Source of the DNA: Emergomyces orientalis
Lineage: Eukaryota > Ascomycota > Eurotiomycetes > Onygenales > Ajellomycetaceae
Length of the DNA stretch: 18,460 nt
NCBI GenBank assembly: GCA_002110485.1
Contig: MOWL01000033.1
Span: 1 to 18,460, forward strand
Direction: 5' to 3'
Shown: positions 1 to 9,032 of the stretch, piece after piece
Layout: each line of letters begins with the position of its first letter
Position numbering within the stretch: position 1 is the stretch's first letter
Program-made: the position numbers and the translations under genes
Notes under the pieces: generated by a model
The model's database searches: none
Told to the model about the DNA's origin: nothing
Seen by the model: only the letters and a program-made list of their open reading frames with translations

Positions 1-2437
1 TAACGGCAGCCTGCATGGCCTCACCCCATAGGTCCCTAGGCTGCCCGCTATCGAATAGCAAGCTCCTAGTTCTTTCGATTATTATGCGGTTCGCACGTTC
101 CGCTGGACCATTTGATTGTGGGGTATATGGCGTAGTCGTCTCATAGGCAATGCCTCGCTGTTTACAAAAAGCTTTTAATTCATCGCTCTTGAATTCTCCA
201 CCACCATCCCAGTGCAAGGAGCCCACGCATCGCTGCGCAGTGGTCTCAATCATTGTTATAAAATCCCGTAGTTTCGCGGTTGCTTCACCCTTGGTGGCCA
301 TTAAAATGGCCCACCGATATCTCGTGGCATCGTCCGTAATACTCATCCAATAATCAGCCCCCCCATACGTGGGAACGCCATCCTCATTGAATAAGGTACG
401 CCCACCGCCCGCAAGATCAATAAATAATCGTGCAGCAGGCTTCACTTTTCTAATCATGGGCTCAAAAGCAGGACGAGCCATCTTAGCCTGCACGCAGGTT
501 TTACAAAAAGGCAGAGCCTTGGAGCCTTTAATCCTCATCCCCATGCGCGGATCCGCGGCCATCTTCGCTATATCCATGTGGTTAAGATGACCCAGCTTCA
601 AATGCCATTGCAGCATCGTGAGCTCTACTGGTTTTATATTCATTGATGGCAGAGCCAATAGCGAGTCATCCACAGCATTTACGGGCCGAAAATCACCATT
701 AGGCATGGCGAATTGAATCAAATCTCGGATTTGCGGAGGCTTTTCAATGACATAGATATCTTTCTCATTCAAAACAGCAGTGAAGCTGACCATTCGATCG
801 GGAGAGGTCATAATAATCGAGTGAGCTTCTCCATATGCCAATTGCTTGAACGTATAGCCCTTGCGGACTAATTTGCCAAAGCTCACGATATTTGCTTCTA
901 ATTCGGGGGCAAATCGCACACCTTCCAGGCACACATCCGCCCCATCAACCGCCAGTTCAACCGTACCAACGGCCGCAGCTGGAACAATGGTCCCATCCGC
1001 CATTTTCAATTTAACATTGGAGCTCATTGAATGGCATTTAACAAGCTCCTTGCGTGGTGTTGCGTGAGCGCCAGACCCCGAGTCCAGAACCCACTCATCC
1101 GCAATATCATCATCACGGACGATTTCACGAGCATGGAACACCTTCTCAACCGTACTGTGTACAGGAGCAGAGCCGTCATCGGGGCTCTTGAAAGAATCCT
1201 CATTATTGGCCTTCTTCTTATCCTTCTTGGTGCCACCACGCCTTTTTTCATTAGAATAACCTGATGGACGCTTCTCTGGGTGCTTTTTCCAACAGCTCTC
1301 CTCATTATGGCCCACAATCCCGCAATGTGAGCATTTTGGCCTGCCTGATGCAGATGGAGCAGGGCTCTCACCCGCATCATCCATACTGCTCGCATTATTT
1401 ACGGGCGCCTTTGTGTTCTTTGAAGAAGAGGAACTGCCGCCAGAGGGCAATCGAAGCAGAATATCACGGCATAGACCCACAAAATCATCCTCCAGGAGAG
1501 TATCTTCACCACTCTTTTCAATATCATCCATCCTATTTCGTATGAGATTGGCCCATCTACTGTGAATCCCCGCAAGCAATCGATCAAAGAAGACGGAATC
1601 CGGCATATAAAAATCTAATCGCTTATATTCAGTTCGTACGGCTAAGAGACGCTCAATAAACGCACGATCCGACCCGCAAGACTCAGCCGTCATACCCAGG
1701 AACTCATTGAAAAGACGAAACCGGCGAACTACGCGGCGTTCAGCGAAGTTCTCCTCTACTATGGACCACAGCATATAGGCAGACAATTGATTCTCCTTCG
1801 GTATAGTAAAATGAGTTCTAGCCTGTGCGGAAATCGCTGACCACATATAATTACGCAGCCAGCTATTCCGCTCCCTCCAGAGCTTCGCAACGTCCTCACT
1901 GACCCCCTCAGGCGGGGCCAGCTCCTTATTTAACAAAATATCATCTGTTTCTGAATCCTTCGCCGCGAGAAGAACCTCATCCCTCCACATGGGATAGTTC
2001 ATGGAGCCCAGCAGCAGAACTGGCTTTTCAAGAAGCTTAACTGTAAGTCGAAACTCCTTAATGGCCTTCAAATAAGCCGTCATATTGGCGCCTGCGAGCT
2101 CCCCCGCACCAGCACCAGCCTTAATCCGCGCTGTTTCATTCTCCAACCTCGCAATCTCCAACCTCGCCCGGGTCTCAGCGCTCAAGGAGTCATCATGCTC
2201 AACCTGAGCCTCCTGGGTGGGTTCATCGCGATCTGAGCCCGTATCCGACATATCCGACATTGGATCTTCGAAATCAGCACTTGACTCCTCCGAAGGAGCT
2301 CTTGCGGGCAATTTACGGGCTGTAATGGGGGTTGGAAAGGGCTCGTTTTCAATATTCTCCGGCGTACGTTCCGCTCGCCTAGTCGGCTTATTTTCCCTCG
2401 TAAGATCAGGACTGTTGCCTGACCGTAAGTTCACCAT
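1..2437 (-). CDS. Ty1/copia retrotransposon gag-pol polyprotein, 5' part (partial, runs off the left edge)
   Basis: One uninterrupted frame of 812 codons from an ATG at 2437 to the window edge; I read it through on the minus strand and met no stop. Order: acidic N-terminus; helical gag core; zinc knuckle C369-X2-C372-X4-H377-X4-C382; protease motif WVLDSGSGAH with catalytic D452; pre-integrase zinc module (H-X4-H, then CKTC); integrase core with D674 (LFIDLAG), D744 (HWDGGGEF) and E780 (PAERAN), a D-35-E spacing. The PYTPQSNGPAERAN block is typical of copia integrases. The gag-PR-IN order marks Ty1/copia (Pseudoviridae); reverse transcriptase and RNase H would follow beyond position 1. Gag packages the RNA, protease matures the polyprotein and integrase inserts the cDNA. 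CpG content is normal and no key residue is missing, so this part could be functional. Whether the rest is intact cannot be seen. Confidence 0.93.
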   Translation of the reverse strand, partial: MVNLRSGNSPDLTRENKPTRRAERTPENIENEPFPTPITARKLPARAPSEESSADFEDPMSDMSDTGSDRDEPTQEAQVEHDDSLSAETRARLEIARLENETARIKAGAGAGELAGANMTAYLKAIKEFRLTVKLLEKPVLLLGSMNYPMWRDEVLLAAKDSETDDILLNKELAPPEGVSEDVAKLWRERNSWLRNYMWSAISAQARTHFTIPKENQLSAYMLWSIVEENFAERRVVRRFRLFNEFLGMTAESCGSDRAFIERLLAVRTEYKRLDFYMPDSVFFDRLLAGIHSRWANLIRNRMDDIEKSGEDTLLEDDFVGLCRDILLRLPSGGSSSSSKNTKAPVNNASSMDDAGESPAPSASGRPKCSHCGIVGHNEESCWKKHPEKRPSGYSNEKRRGGTKKDKKKANNEDSFKSPDDGSAPVHSTVEKVFHAREIVRDDDIADEWVLDSGSGAHATPRKELVKCHSMSSNVKLKMADGTIVPAAAVGTVELAVDGADVCLEGVRFAPELEANIVSFGKLVRKGYTFKQLAYGEAHSIIMTSPDRMVSFTAVLNEKDIYVIEKPPQIRDLIQFAMPNGDFRPVNAVDDSLLALPSMNIKPVELTMLQWHLKLGHLNHMDIAKMAADPRMGMRIKGSKALPFCKTCVQAKMARPAFEPMIRKVKPAARLFIDLAGGGRTLFNEDGVPTYGGADYWMSITDDATRYRWAILMATKGEATAKLRDFITMIETTAQRCVGSLHWDGGGEFKSDELKAFCKQRGIAYETTTPYTPQSNGPAERANRIIIERTRSLLFDSGQPRDLWGEAMQAAV

Positions 2438-2519
2438 GAGAGGCAAGAACTAGCTGTATAAGAGAAATAGATAGCAGTAACGCAGCGTATTAAACAGAGG
2501 GCCTCATAACCTCATAGAG
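2438..2519 (-). other. Copia leader between 5' LTR and gag start
   Basis: A short untranslated stretch between the gag ATG and the probable LTR edge. It contains the candidate primer-binding site (listed separately) and no open frame. Its length is normal for the leader of a copia element. Confidence 0.5.
2495..2511 (-). promoter_or_regulatory. Candidate copia primer-binding site for a half initiator-tRNA-Met
   Basis: Read on the minus strand the 17 bases are GGTTATGAGGCCCTCTG. The plus strand carries CTCATAACC, which matches the anticodon loop and 3' stem arm of eukaryotic initiator tRNA-Met (anticodon CAU). Drosophila copia and several fungal copia elements are known to prime reverse transcription from an initiator tRNA cleaved in the anticodon loop, using a site of this form. 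The site lies between the gag ATG and the tentative LTR edge, as expected. The match to this host's own tRNA is inferred; that gene is not in the window. Confidence 0.5.
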
Positions 2520-2715
2520 TGCATCAAGCCTATCATATTGAACTACCTAACTAGCTAAAATATATATGTGTGTGTGGGGCATGTGACCCGGGTAGCCCTA
2601 GTATCACCTAACAAAAAATACCTCAGCACAGATCACACGTGACCTACCCTTCAATCAGAAATTCCCCGGAACCTACCCTCTCTACAAAACGGAACGAGAA
2701 AAAGTGGAAATATCA
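2520..2715 (-). repeat. Tentative copia 5' LTR
   Basis: A TG...CA-bounded block (TG at 2520, CA ending 2715 on the plus strand) directly upstream of the gag leader. It still has host-like CpG content, while the sequence to the right turns AT-rich and CpG-free. Boundaries rest only on the TG/CA rule and on position relative to the primer site; the other LTR is outside the window, so no repeat comparison is possible. The terminal inverted repeat is only two bases and no flanking duplication can be confirmed. There is no gene in the interval. Confidence 0.3.
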
Positions 2716-2746
2716 GTGTTTAAAAAAATAGCTTGGTCCCTGCAAG

Positions 2747-2791
2747 TAATATATATACATACTTGTATATATATATATTATTATATAAGAA
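2747..2791. repeat. AT-rich simple repeat at the LINE 5' junction
   Basis: Mostly alternating TA/AT dinucleotides, interrupted once by a short CATACTTG segment. It lies between copia-side sequence and the CpG-free LINE body, so it obscures the exact 5' end of the LINE. It may be a target microsatellite or part of the element. Confidence 0.6.
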
Positions 2792-3491
2792 AATAGTACA
2801 GATTTAGTCTGTTGATTCTTCATTTGCATACTCATCTGTGTGACTTAATAAATTACATTTATTAAGAGCTATCTAGTAAAATATATAAGATTAATTTGAA
2901 TAGAAAAGGAAATCTATTCAGTATTAATTCATATTGATATTTCAGAAATACAATCTTGATTTGAGGTGGGGCCTATTTCAAGCAGAAATTTTGAGAAGCT
3001 TTTTAAATTGAAAAAGACAAAATTTGCAAGAGTTAGAGTGTTTTTCTTGATTTAGCTCTGAGTAAATAAATCAAGAAAATTCTACACAAATTCATATTTC
3101 TTTACTTCAGTGACTGATTCAGTTTTTGAAAATAATCTCAATTTTGAGCTGCATACTTGATATGTGGGGAGAAGTTTAGAATATTGAATATTTCTGAATA
3201 GTTTTTATCAATTTCTCTGCAAAAAATTGATTTATTTTGTCAGTTTTTCTTTCAAAAACTGTCATTTCAATTGAATAATTTATTATTCATTGAAATCAAT
3301 TCTTTTCTCTTCATTTTGTAGCACAAGAAAGAAGTCTGTGAAGATTTAATTGATTTATCTTTAAAAATCAATATTAGTTTATTAGATTCTCTTGAAAAAT
3401 CTAATCTAGATACTATTTCTAGTAGAAAAAATAGCAAAAATCTGAGAATACTATTTAATTTGACTAATTATCTAATATACTCAAAGAAATC
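2792..3491 (+). promoter_or_regulatory. LINE 5' UTR, filled with stem-loops
   Basis: Non-coding leader of the LINE, where an internal promoter would be expected for this class. Perfect stems seen: 9 bp at 2844-2866; 8 bp plus an outer 6 bp at 2890-2928; 8 bp enclosing a 6-bp stem at 2986-3025; 13 bp at 3042-3079; 8 bp at 3207-3231; 8 bp at 3241-3261; 15 bp with one bulged base at 3264-3296; 8 bp at 3349-3372; 8 bp at 3381-3405. No open frame of note. A structural or promoter role is inference. Confidence 0.6.
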
Positions 3492-5054
3492 ATGAATAAC
3501 TCACCTCAATCTGTGAACATGATGACTCCATGCAAAAATAGAAATAATTTCATAGAAACTGTTTCTGAAATTGAGATTTTGAAGAAAAGAAAAAAAGAAG
3601 AAATAGACAGACACAAAGTAGATGAAGTGAAAAATCTACAAAAAATAGCTGATGAGCTATATAAACAGTGCATGTATGAAGAAAATGAAGAAATTCTTCT
3701 TATTCTGCATTCACAAGCAAGACAACTGAATGAAATTATTAAGTTTAAACTTAATATTTCTTCAAATCTGAAGATAGTTTTGAAAAAAACTGAAAAATCT
3801 GTATCTCAAAAAATCTCTTCTGAATCTCTTTCAAAAGAAAACACTGAAAATGAGACAAAAACCTATGCTCAAGCTCTCAATAGCTCACAAAATATTGAAA
3901 AAGAAAAACAGCTGAAAAAAGCAGAAAAAATTTTCTCATTAGTTGAGAAAAAAGAACAAAGAAAAGCTCAAAAAGAGATTAAATTTCTTGAATCAAAAAA
4001 ACAGAGACTGATTTTAAAAGTTAGTGATAGAGCTATCTTTGAAAAATCTATTCTAAATGATTCTAAGTTCATTTTTGAACTTAGAAACAAAATCAATCAA
4101 AACTTTCATTTTGAAACTCAAAATGAAGAATTCAAGCCAGTTATCTCATCAATTGAAACCTCTTTTCTGGGAAATTCAATTGTAATTACTGCTATGCCAG
4201 ATTTCAGCTCTGAATATCTAATTCAAAATGAAAACTGCTGGAAAGAGATAGTTCAAAAAGCTCTCTCTATTGAAGTTTCATGTGAAAAAGATGAGAAATG
4301 GGGAAAATTTGTATTACATGATATTCCAGTTGAAATCTTTGATCATGAAGAAGGCATGATAAATTTGAAAGAAGAAATTGAAATATATAATTCAATTTCT
4401 TTGAAAAAAACCCCAATTTGGCTCAATTCTTATGAGCAAAGACAAAGAAATCAAAATGCTTCAGTTTTAATTACTACAAATACAATAGAACAGTCAAAAC
4501 GACAGTATATTGTAATTGCAGGATTGAAAATGAAAGTATTTGAATTCAAAGATTCAAGAGAGAATATTAAATCTCAAATTCAATGCTCAAACTGTCAGAA
4601 ACATGGACACTTTGCAAATACTTGTAAAAGAAATTCTAAATGTCAGTTTTGTGCTTTAGATCACAAAACAAATGAACATTCTTGCAACACATGTAGAAAA
4701 ATAGGTGAAATCTGCAATCACACTGAAATCAAATGCAGTAATTGCTATGAAAAGCACACATCTATTTCAAAAGATTGTATTTTCATTTTCAAGAAAAAGT
4801 CTTTCAATAAAGATGTGAAATGGAGAAAAGAAACTCAAAATACAGAGAAAATAGATAAAACTACAAAAAGAAGAAATTCTCAAATGTCTATTTCTTCTGA
4901 GTCAAATTCTTTTTCAAAAAATAGACAGATCTTAAACCCTGTTACACCTATAAAAATGAGAAAAGATAAAGAAAATCTCATTTCTATGAAAGCAGTAGAA
5001 GTTCCAGCTCTGAATACAGATAATAGATATAATCTATTACCTGATTCAGAATAA
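3492..5054 (+). CDS. LINE ORF1: gag-like RNA-binding protein with zinc knuckles
   Basis: 520 residues. The first ~200 are charged and rich in E, K and Q, with probable coiled coil. Residues ~170-280 (ILKVSD..., LRNKIN, then ISSIETSFLGNSIVIT) resemble the conserved core upstream of the zinc knuckles in Tad1-type gag proteins. A canonical knuckle follows, C365-X2-C368-X4-H373-X4-C378, then a Cys/His-rich stretch ending in C415-X2-C418-X3-H422-X6-C429. The C-terminus is basic and Ser-rich. In this family ORF1 protein coats the element RNA and forms the RNP used for target-primed reverse transcription. The start is the first ATG of the frame after the structured leader. Its stop is 33 bases before the ORF2 ATG and in the same frame. 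Arg is almost always AGA; the one CpG noted in this ORF (4500) lies in a CGA codon. Confidence 0.9.
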   Translation: MNNSPQSVNMMTPCKNRNNFIETVSEIEILKKRKKEEIDRHKVDEVKNLQKIADELYKQCMYEENEEILLILHSQARQLNEIIKFKLNISSNLKIVLKKTEKSVSQKISSESLSKENTENETKTYAQALNSSQNIEKEKQLKKAEKIFSLVEKKEQRKAQKEIKFLESKKQRLILKVSDRAIFEKSILNDSKFIFELRNKINQNFHFETQNEEFKPVISSIETSFLGNSIVITAMPDFSSEYLIQNENCWKEIVQKALSIEVSCEKDEKWGKFVLHDIPVEIFDHEEGMINLKEEIEIYNSISLKKTPIWLNSYEQRQRNQNASVLITTNTIEQSKRQYIVIAGLKMKVFEFKDSRENIKSQIQCSNCQKHGHFANTCKRNSKCQFCALDHKTNEHSCNTCRKIGEICNHTEIKCSNCYEKHTSISKDCIFIFKKKSFNKDVKWRKETQNTEKIDKTTKRRNSQMSISSESNSFSKNRQILNPVTPIKMRKDKENLISMKAVEVPALNTDNRYNLLPDSE

Positions 5055-5087
5055 AAGAAACACAGCTTCAATTTATTCCTTTTGTAC

Positions 5088-8000
5088 ATGTTTACTACAC
5101 AAAATAATAATAAAAAGAAGAAAAAAACTATCAAAAATGCTTCAAAAATAACTTTTATTCAAAACAATGTTGATAGAAATAAAGATGCTGTCTATTCATG
5201 CTTACAGATAGGCTTTGAAGAGCAAACTGACTTCATTCTATTACAAGAGCCAAATTTTGATATAGAACAACAATTTATAATTTCTCATTCAAGCTATCAC
5301 TGCTTTTTACCAGAGAAATCAGATGTAAAAGCAAGAGTTGTGATATATGCAAGAAAAAGATCAAGATTTCAATTCAATATAAAAAGTAATTATATATCTA
5401 ATTCTGATATTCTAGTTGGAGATATTATAGATACAAGAAATCAATTTGACAGTATTCAATTGATAAATATTTATAATGAAAAATCACTGAAGGTAAATGA
5501 TAATTCATGGACAGTTGACAGAGAACTGCTGAATTTAAGTCCAGAAAAAAATGCTATTATATGTGGTGATTTCAATGCACATCATATATGGTGGAATTCT
5601 GAATGTGATTATTCAATAAGATCAGAGAAAATAGTAGAGTGGGCTCTACAACATGAATTAGATATTATAAATGAAATTGATAGACAGACCTTCTTTAGAA
5701 ACAACTTAATGAAGAAATCAATCATAGACTTAACCTTTCTATCAAAAAATTTGATTGAAAACAAGATCTATAATTGGTTTATTAATTCAGAAGAAACATC
5801 AGGATCTGCTCATGAAGTTATTCAATTTAATATTGAAATTGATGAAAAGGAAACATGTGAGAATCCTCTACTATCAAATCAATATAATTTTGAAAAAGCT
5901 GAATGGTCTGAAATCAATAAGAGAATTGAAGATTTAAAATTTGAAAAAAAAGAAGAATTATCAAATTGGAATGAAAAGACAATAATAACAGATATAATGC
6001 TAGAAAGTAGAACTAATATAATAACTGAAATTATATTAGAAAGCATTAAAAACTTTATACCAAAGAAAAAGCTCTCAGAATTCTCAAAACCTTGGTGGTC
6101 AGAAGAAATAACAGAAAAAAGAAAAAATCTAGCAAAAATAAAAAAAGAATGGAAAGAGAATATCATATCTTATGAAGAATATAAAAGAATAAGAAATGAA
6201 TATTTCACATTAATTAAAAAAGCTAAAACTAGCTGCTGGAATAAATTTCTTGAGAATGCACAGGGAAAAGAAATATTTAAAGCTTTTAAATATACAAAGT
6301 CTAAATCTGTTGCAAAGCTTCCATCTCTAAAATATAAAATAGAAAATGAGGAATATATTGCTCATTCTTTTGAACAAAAATGTCAGGCTTTTATGAAAAT
6401 TCTATTTCAAAAACCACCTCAATCTGAACAATATAGTTCAATATGTGAATATATTGAAGATTCAAGATGGGCTTGGCCAGATCTATCTAGAAATGAACTT
6501 GAAACTGCTGTGTTTACAAGTTCTACAAAAACAGCTGCAGGACCTGATACTATAAATCATTTAATCATTCAAAAAGTCTTTCATTCTCTGAAAAATGAAT
6601 TATTTGAATTATTCTCTCAACTAATGAAGAATGGGTATCACCCTGAATGCTGGAGACAAGCAACTGGTATAGTTCTTGCAAAACCAAATAGAAAAGCTAC
6701 TATGCCAAAGTCTTATAGAATTATATCACTTTTGAATTGCTTGGGAAAAATTCTTGAAAAAATAATAGCAAGATTATCATATCTAGGCTCAATCACTGAT
6801 TTATTATATAATGATCAAATGGGTGGCAGAAAACAGAATTCTGCAATAGATACAGTTTTATCAATAATTCATGATATTCAAATGGCAAAAAATGAAGGCT
6901 TAGTTACAACAGCTGCTTTTATTGATATAAAAGGTGCTTTTGATCATGTTTCAAAGAATAAGCTAATAATTATTCTTCAAGAGATGAAACTACCAAAAGC
7001 ATTAATAAAGTGGGTTATATGTTTTATGTCAAAAAGATATATTCAACTACTTTTTGACTCATTAAAGCAAGATATTACTGAAATTGAAATAGGAGTTCCT
7101 CAGGGGTCTCCAGTCTCACCAATTCTATTTGCTATATATACAAAAAATCTATTCAAAGATAGAGAAATGGAGATAGTGAGATCTCCTAGCTATGTTGATG
7201 ATATAGGTCTGATTTTCAGCTCAAGAACAATAAAAGAAAATTGTGAAAATATTGAAAAAGCTGCGCAAGAGATATTTAATAGAGGAGATTTAAATCTAAT
7301 TCAATTTGATATGGAAAAAACTGAATTAATTCACTTTTTTCCAAAAAGATATGAAAAGGAAATAAGTTTAAATCTATTAAATCAAGAAATAAAGCCTAAA
7401 TCAGTTGTAAGATGGCTAGGAATCTGGCTGGATTCAAAACTCAATTTTAAATCTCATATTCAAAAAAGAATGGCTCAAGCTGAAAGAGTTTTAAATAGTA
7501 TAATACAACTTTCTAATACTGAAAGGGGTTTATCATTTCAAGCTATGAGACAGCTATACATTGCATGTATAGCATCTATTTCTGATTATGGTGTTCAGAT
7601 ATGGTGGAAGAACCAGAAACACTTCATAGATAAGTTTCAAAAATTGCAGAATACAGCTTTAAGAAGAATTCTGGGAGCTTTCAAAACCTCTCCATGTAGA
7701 GCTATGGAAATAGAAGCTTCTATATCACCTCCTGAAATAAGATTTGAGAAGATATGCAAGAATTATGCACTGAGAATCATGAAAATGCCAGATATTCATT
7801 CAATTAGAAAAAGAATATCTACATCTTATCCTCCAATTCAATCTGGAAATGACTTAGATTGGAATAGATATCTAGATTGGAATGAAAGTCAAGAAAATCA
7901 AGAAAATGAGAGAAATAGAAAAAAAATCCCTTCTCAACTATATAGAGTATGCTCAATGATTAAAAATGAGTTCTCCTCATTAAATATTGAAAAGATTGAA

Positions 8001-9032
8001 CACAAAAAGCTATATCCATGGAAAGAAAAACTAGGCTCAATGATTTCAATTGAAATAAGCGCATTATCAAAACCAGAAGAAGCTGAGAATCATAGAAGAA
8101 TAATAGAGAAAATTGATTTTAAAAAGTCAATTCTAATCTATTCAGATGGTTCAATGAATGAAAATAAAGGCCTAGGAGCTGGAATAGCATATACAGAAGA
8201 TAATTACAAATATACATCAGATTCATGGAATATTGGAAATGAATGTGAAGTATTTGATGCTGAATTATATGCTATTATGAAAGCTTTTAAACTGATAGAA
8301 ATAAAAGCTTCAAAAAGAAAAGATATGAAAGAAGCATGGATTTTTTCAGATAGTCAAGCAGCTTTGAAAAGAATTCAAAAAAATGAAATTCATAATGGTC
8401 AAATGAATATAGAAGTAATTCTAAAGATATGCAAAAGAATTCAATTAAAATATAAGACAAAGATATATCTGAGCTGGGTTCCTGCTCATATAAATATACA
8501 TGGAAATGAGCTTGCTGATGAAGCAGCAAAGAAAGGAACAGAACTAAATATTGCAAGTTCAAAAATAGTTTCATGGTCTTTTATTAAAAGAAAGATAAAA
8601 GAGAATTGCTTAGAAAAATGGCATAAAATATGGGAAAAACAAAGAAAAAGTCCTCACTATCTTAGATTTGAAACTAAACCTAAATGGAAATCATGCTCTA
8701 TTAAGTGCAAGAAGAAGCTTTTCTCCTCAATCATTCAATTGAAACTAGGTCATGGCTATTTCAAATCTTATTTGAAAAGAATATCTGATATTGAAAGTGA
8801 AAATTGTGAATATTGTGACTCTCTTGAAGACCCAGAACATATCTTAATGAATTGCTCATTAAATCAAGAACTTAGAGCTGAACTGAGATATAAATATAAG
8901 CTGAGAGAAATGAATATGAAACTACTATTTTCAACTGAAATAGGCAGTCAATATTTAATTGATTTTCTCAATGAAACTCAAATAGCTACTAGAAATCAAT
9001 TCTATTTCAAAGATGAAAATATAAATGAATGA
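5088..9032 (+). CDS. LINE ORF2: endonuclease / reverse transcriptase / RNase H polyprotein
   Basis: 1314 residues from the first ATG at 5088 (the frame is open further upstream). Domains: APE-type endonuclease, residues ~20-250, with N26/N27, E54 (LLQEPN), D161 and N163 (GDFNAHH), D214 (SIIDLTF) and H242 (SAH; the usual Asp before the His is A241). Reverse transcriptase ~430-800, with AAGPD, catalytic D613 (FIDIKGAFDH), GVPQGSPVSP and Y702-V-D704-D705. RNase H ~1015-1150, with D1020 (YSDGS), E1059 (DAELYA), D1088 (SDSQAA) and D1144 (NELADEAA). C-terminal finger C1240-X2-C1243-X7-H1251-X4-C1256. The protein nicks target DNA and copies its own RNA there. The RNase H domain and finger place it in the Tad1/I group. 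No stop or frameshift was seen; only the endonuclease A241 raises doubt about activity. Confidence 0.93.
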   Translation: MFTTQNNNKKKKKTIKNASKITFIQNNVDRNKDAVYSCLQIGFEEQTDFILLQEPNFDIEQQFIISHSSYHCFLPEKSDVKARVVIYARKRSRFQFNIKSNYISNSDILVGDIIDTRNQFDSIQLINIYNEKSLKVNDNSWTVDRELLNLSPEKNAIICGDFNAHHIWWNSECDYSIRSEKIVEWALQHELDIINEIDRQTFFRNNLMKKSIIDLTFLSKNLIENKIYNWFINSEETSGSAHEVIQFNIEIDEKETCENPLLSNQYNFEKAEWSEINKRIEDLKFEKKEELSNWNEKTIITDIMLESRTNIITEIILESIKNFIPKKKLSEFSKPWWSEEITEKRKNLAKIKKEWKENIISYEEYKRIRNEYFTLIKKAKTSCWNKFLENAQGKEIFKAFKYTKSKSVAKLPSLKYKIENEEYIAHSFEQKCQAFMKILFQKPPQSEQYSSICEYIEDSRWAWPDLSRNELETAVFTSSTKTAAGPDTINHLIIQKVFHSLKNELFELFSQLMKNGYHPECWRQATGIVLAKPNRKATMPKSYRIISLLNCLGKILEKIIARLSYLGSITDLLYNDQMGGRKQNSAIDTVLSIIHDIQMAKNEGLVTTAAFIDIKGAFDHVSKNKLIIILQEMKLPKALIKWVICFMSKRYIQLLFDSLKQDITEIEIGVPQGSPVSPILFAIYTKNLFKDREMEIVRSPSYVDDIGLIFSSRTIKENCENIEKAAQEIFNRGDLNLIQFDMEKTELIHFFPKRYEKEISLNLLNQEIKPKSVVRWLGIWLDSKLNFKSHIQKRMAQAERVLNSIIQLSNTERGLSFQAMRQLYIACIASISDYGVQIWWKNQKHFIDKFQKLQNTALRRILGAFKTSPCRAMEIEASISPPEIRFEKICKNYALRIMKMPDIHSIRKRISTSYPPIQSGNDLDWNRYLDWNESQENQENERNRKKIPSQLYRVCSMIKNEFSSLNIEKIEHKKLYPWKEKLGSMISIEISALSKPEEAENHRRIIEKIDFKKSILIYSDGSMNENKGLGAGIAYTEDNYKYTSDSWNIGNECEVFDAELYAIMKAFKLIEIKASKRKDMKEAWIFSDSQAALKRIQKNEIHNGQMNIEVILKICKRIQLKYKTKIYLSWVPAHINIHGNELADEAAKKGTELNIASSKIVSWSFIKRKIKENCLEKWHKIWEKQRKSPHYLRFETKPKWKSCSIKCKKKLFSSIIQLKLGHGYFKSYLKRISDIESENCEYCDSLEDPEHILMNCSLNQELRAELRYKYKLREMNMKLLFSTEIGSQYLIDFLNETQIATRNQFYFKDENINE

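Noticed and set aside
1024..1587. Two minus-strand ORFs of 123 and 62 codons
   Set aside because: They are out-of-frame readings of the copia gag-pol frame, which is open through the same region and carries the zinc knuckle and protease motif.
2217..2453. Plus-strand ORF of 78 codons
   Set aside because: Antisense to the copia gag N-terminus, no motif.
2716..2747. Continuation of gypsy RT left of the full-length LINE (minus strand reads AGTKLFF)
   Set aside because: It would fit an S-P-A-G-x-x-L-F motif, but seven residues before a stop are too few, and the bases at 9271 onward do not give a clean target duplication with this flank.
5082..5087. Start of LINE ORF2 at 5082
   Set aside because: The codon at 5082 is TTG; the first ATG of the frame is at 5088.
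8287..8574. 95-codon ORF found identically on opposite strands at 8287-8574 and 10130-10417
   Set aside because: Antisense shadow of the RNase H region, present twice only because the LINE is present twice.
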